From contig MHYW01000130.1 of assembly GCA_001828545.1 (NCBI GenBank), forward strand, positions 1 to 13,784: a stretch of DNA of 13,784 nt. The letters run 5' to 3'. Positions 12,443-13,784 of this stretch are shown here, piece by piece. This DNA comes from Planctomycetes bacterium RIFCSPHIGHO2_12_FULL_52_36 (lineage in GTDB: Bacteria > Planctomycetota > Brocadiia > Brocadiales > Bathyanammoxibiaceae). The number at the start of each line of letters is the position of its first letter. The stretch's first letter is position 1. The notes under the pieces are model-generated. The model did not search any database. It was not told the origin of the DNA and was given only the letters and a program-made list of their open reading frames with translations. The position numbers and the translations under genes are program-made.

Positions 12443-13372
12443 TCAGGGCAGGGCTTTACCAGATGAGCCAAAGACCTTCATCTTATTCCTCATGGTCTGG
12501 ACCATTAATTCCCTGGCAGGACCCAGTATCTTTCTTGGGTCAAATTCCTCCGGGCTCTCCGTCAAGACTTTTCTTATGGAAGCCGTAAATGCAAGTCTCA
12601 AGTCAGTGTCAATATTTATCTTATTTATGCCGTTCTTTATGGCCTCCCTTATGGATTCCAGGGGTATGCCCTTTGCCCCTTTTAATCTTGCACCATAAAG
12701 CTCGGCCATATCCACAATCTCCTTCTCCACGCTGGAGGCCCCGTGGAGGACCAGTGGGATATTTACTAAATCCTTTATCCTCTTTACCAGGTCAGTCCTC
12801 AACCTGGGCTCACCTCTGAATTTGTAGGCCCCGTGACTTGTGCCAATGGCCACAGCCAGGGCGTCTACCCCCGTTTCCTTTACGAAACGCCCTGCGGCCT
12901 CGGGGTCTGTCAGTTGCACCTCTCCTGCCACCTCGTCTTCAATCCCTCCAAGTCTCCCCAGTTCGGCCTCCACACTTACCCCCGCCGGGTGGGCCACCTC
13001 TACCACCCTCCGGGTAAGCCCTATGTTTTTATCAAAGTCCAGGTGACTGCCATCAATCATCACGGAGGTAAAACCATTGCGTATGGCCTTCAGTACCACC
13101 TCCACGCTACCACCGTGGTCCAGGTGAAGGGCTGCAGGTACTGGTCCGCCTAAGGCGGACTCGGCGGCCTTATGCACCATGGCGGATAGCAGGTCAAACC
13201 CGGCGTACTCTCCTGCCTTTTCTGTAGCCTGCAAGATTACCGGGGAGCGCTCCAGTTGGGCCGCCTGGAAGGCCGCCTGGACGGTCTCTAGATTGTTTAC
13301 GTTAAAGGCTGGTACTGCATAGCCCCCTGACGATGCCTTATCCAGTAGTCCTTTCAGACTAACCAGGGCCAT
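12443..13372 (-). CDS. fba: Class II fructose-bisphosphate aldolase
   Basis: The enzyme cleaves or forms fructose-1,6-bisphosphate in glycolysis and gluconeogenesis. At 309 residues it fits the shorter FbaA/tagatose-type class II group. Visible features are VPAFNVNNLE (20-29), LHLDHG (catalytic D85, zinc ligand H86), VEAELGRLGG (134-143), GTSHGAYK (zinc ligand H180), LVLHGASS (zinc ligand H210) and the phosphate-binding INKINIDTDLR. A tagatose-bisphosphate aldolase activity cannot be excluded. Residues 72-76 (SALGG), just before the strand leading to LHLDHG, are encoded by a 17-bp palindrome. The ATG start overlaps the end of the upstream TPR gene by 14 bp, implying coupling. The bases around the stop (GGCTCAGGGCAGGG on the plus strand) look like another dispersed repeat but were not defined further. 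Confidence 0.95.
   Translation of the reverse strand: MALVSLKGLLDKASSGGYAVPAFNVNNLETVQAAFQAAQLERSPVILQATEKAGEYAGFDLLSAMVHKAAESALGGPVPAALHLDHGGSVEVVLKAIRNGFTSVMIDGSHLDFDKNIGLTRRVVEVAHPAGVSVEAELGRLGGIEDEVAGEVQLTDPEAAGRFVKETGVDALAVAIGTSHGAYKFRGEPRLRTDLVKRIKDLVNIPLVLHGASSVEKEIVDMAELYGARLKGAKGIPLESIREAIKNGINKINIDTDLRLAFTASIRKVLTESPEEFDPRKILGPARELMVQTMRNKMKVFGSSGKALP
13144..13160. repeat. TCCGCC/GGCGGA short palindrome in the aldolase gene
   Basis: GTCCGCCT, a central A, then AGGCGGAC. Read on the minus strand it gives SALGG (72-76), the same five residues as the copy in the phosphoesterase gene at 6204-6218. Confidence 0.7.
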
Positions 13373-13784
13373 GTGACGCCTGGCTTACGAGGGCCTCTAG
13401 TTCTCCCTCGTCAATAAAGGTCTGAAAGTCGTCCAGTATGGCCTCTTTCATTGTGCCGTCAAGTCTGAGCACCTGCTTCAGGCCTTCCACCATCTTCTCC
13501 TTATCCCCCAGCACGGCGGAGGTCATGGCAATGTTATACCAGGCGGTAGCAAAACCGGGGTCAAGTTCCACTGTCTGGACGTAGGCTGAGAGGGCCTCTT
13601 TGTAGCGCTTGAGTTCACCCAGGACTACCCCCTTGTTGTTCCATGCCCTGGCAAACGCCGGGTCTAACTTCAGGGCCTGTCCGTGGGACTGAAGGGCTTC
13701 CTGTGGACGCATGAGGTTACCCAACGTCATACCTTTCCCATCCCAGGCAATGGGGGAATTGGGGTTGAGTTCCAGGGCCATCTC
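13359..13784 (-). CDS. Tetratricopeptide repeat protein (5' end beyond the window)
   Basis: The frame is open to the right edge; the ATG near 13781 is preceded in frame by a sense codon and falls inside a TPR helix, so the true start is outside. About 142 residues are visible. They hold three 34-residue TPR units, each ending in LNP/LDP-like turns: one around AWDGKGMTLGNLMRPQEAL, one around AWNNKGVVLGELKRYKEAL and a weaker one around AWYNIAMTSAVLGDKEKMV. A non-repeat C-terminus ends the protein. TPRs mediate protein-protein contacts; the partner is unknown. The gene overlaps the aldolase start by 14 bp and is co-directional with fba, archease and rtcB. Confidence 0.85.
   Translation of the reverse strand, partial: EMALELNPNSPIAWDGKGMTLGNLMRPQEALQSHGQALKLDPAFARAWNNKGVVLGELKRYKEALSAYVQTVELDPGFATAWYNIAMTSAVLGDKEKMVEGLKQVLRLDGTMKEAILDDFQTFIDEGELEALVSQASHGPG

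Overview
The window reads as a chromosomal segment of a Gram-negative bacterium. A KDO-activating enzyme (kdsB) implies lipopolysaccharide. The mix of kdsB, pyrG, a DUF1844 protein, full-length serA, rtcB with archease, and many palindromic repeats would fit a planctomycete of the Brocadiae type or a related lineage. That placement is inference from gene content only and is weak. No phage, IS transposase, CRISPR array, tRNA or rRNA was found.

Layout. (1) 1-2437, minus strand: a BchU/acetylserotonin-type methyltransferase, then a B12-binding radical SAM protein that overlaps it by 4 bp and runs off the left edge. (2) 2438-2550: a divergent intergenic region with an inverted repeat and a good sigma70-type promoter for kdsB. 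(3) 2551-6419, plus strand: kdsB, pyrG, a DUF1844 protein and a YfcE-like metallophosphoesterase, probably one transcription unit. (4) 6446-8044, minus strand: serA, convergent with the previous unit. (5) 8045-9195: a repeat-rich stretch around one small four-helix membrane protein that has its own promoter, Shine-Dalgarno and terminator. (6) 9196-10437, plus strand: an M28-type metallopeptidase with membrane helices inside it. (7) 10465-13784, minus strand: a TPR protein (cut by the right edge), class II fructose-bisphosphate aldolase, archease and RtcB RNA ligase, in that transcriptional order.

The most unusual feature is not a gene but a set of small repeats that have entered genes in frame. 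Eight copies of a palindrome whose arms begin GTAGGGGC are present. Six lie inside reading frames (radical SAM, methyltransferase twice, M28 peptidase three times), one supplies the stop codon of the peptidase, and one lies between rtcB and archease. A separate 8-bp tandem repeat sits in both kdsB and the peptidase gene and gives both unrelated proteins the same 12-residue segment FKSSKVQGFKGL. A third, 15-bp palindrome (TCCGCCTNAGGCGGA type) encodes SALGG in the metallophosphoesterase and in the aldolase, and is nested inside other repeats. Period-7 tandem repeats form the 3' ends of pyrG and the DUF1844 gene. Two larger intergenic elements (8090-8240 and 9009-9147) share similar ends but carry different interiors. 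No repeat of these kinds was seen inside serA, rtcB or archease.

Most genes are housekeeping: lipopolysaccharide sugar activation, CTP synthesis, serine synthesis, glycolysis/gluconeogenesis and RNA repair. The methyltransferase/radical SAM pair is the only likely secondary or lipid/cofactor-type function, and its substrate cannot be read from the sequence.
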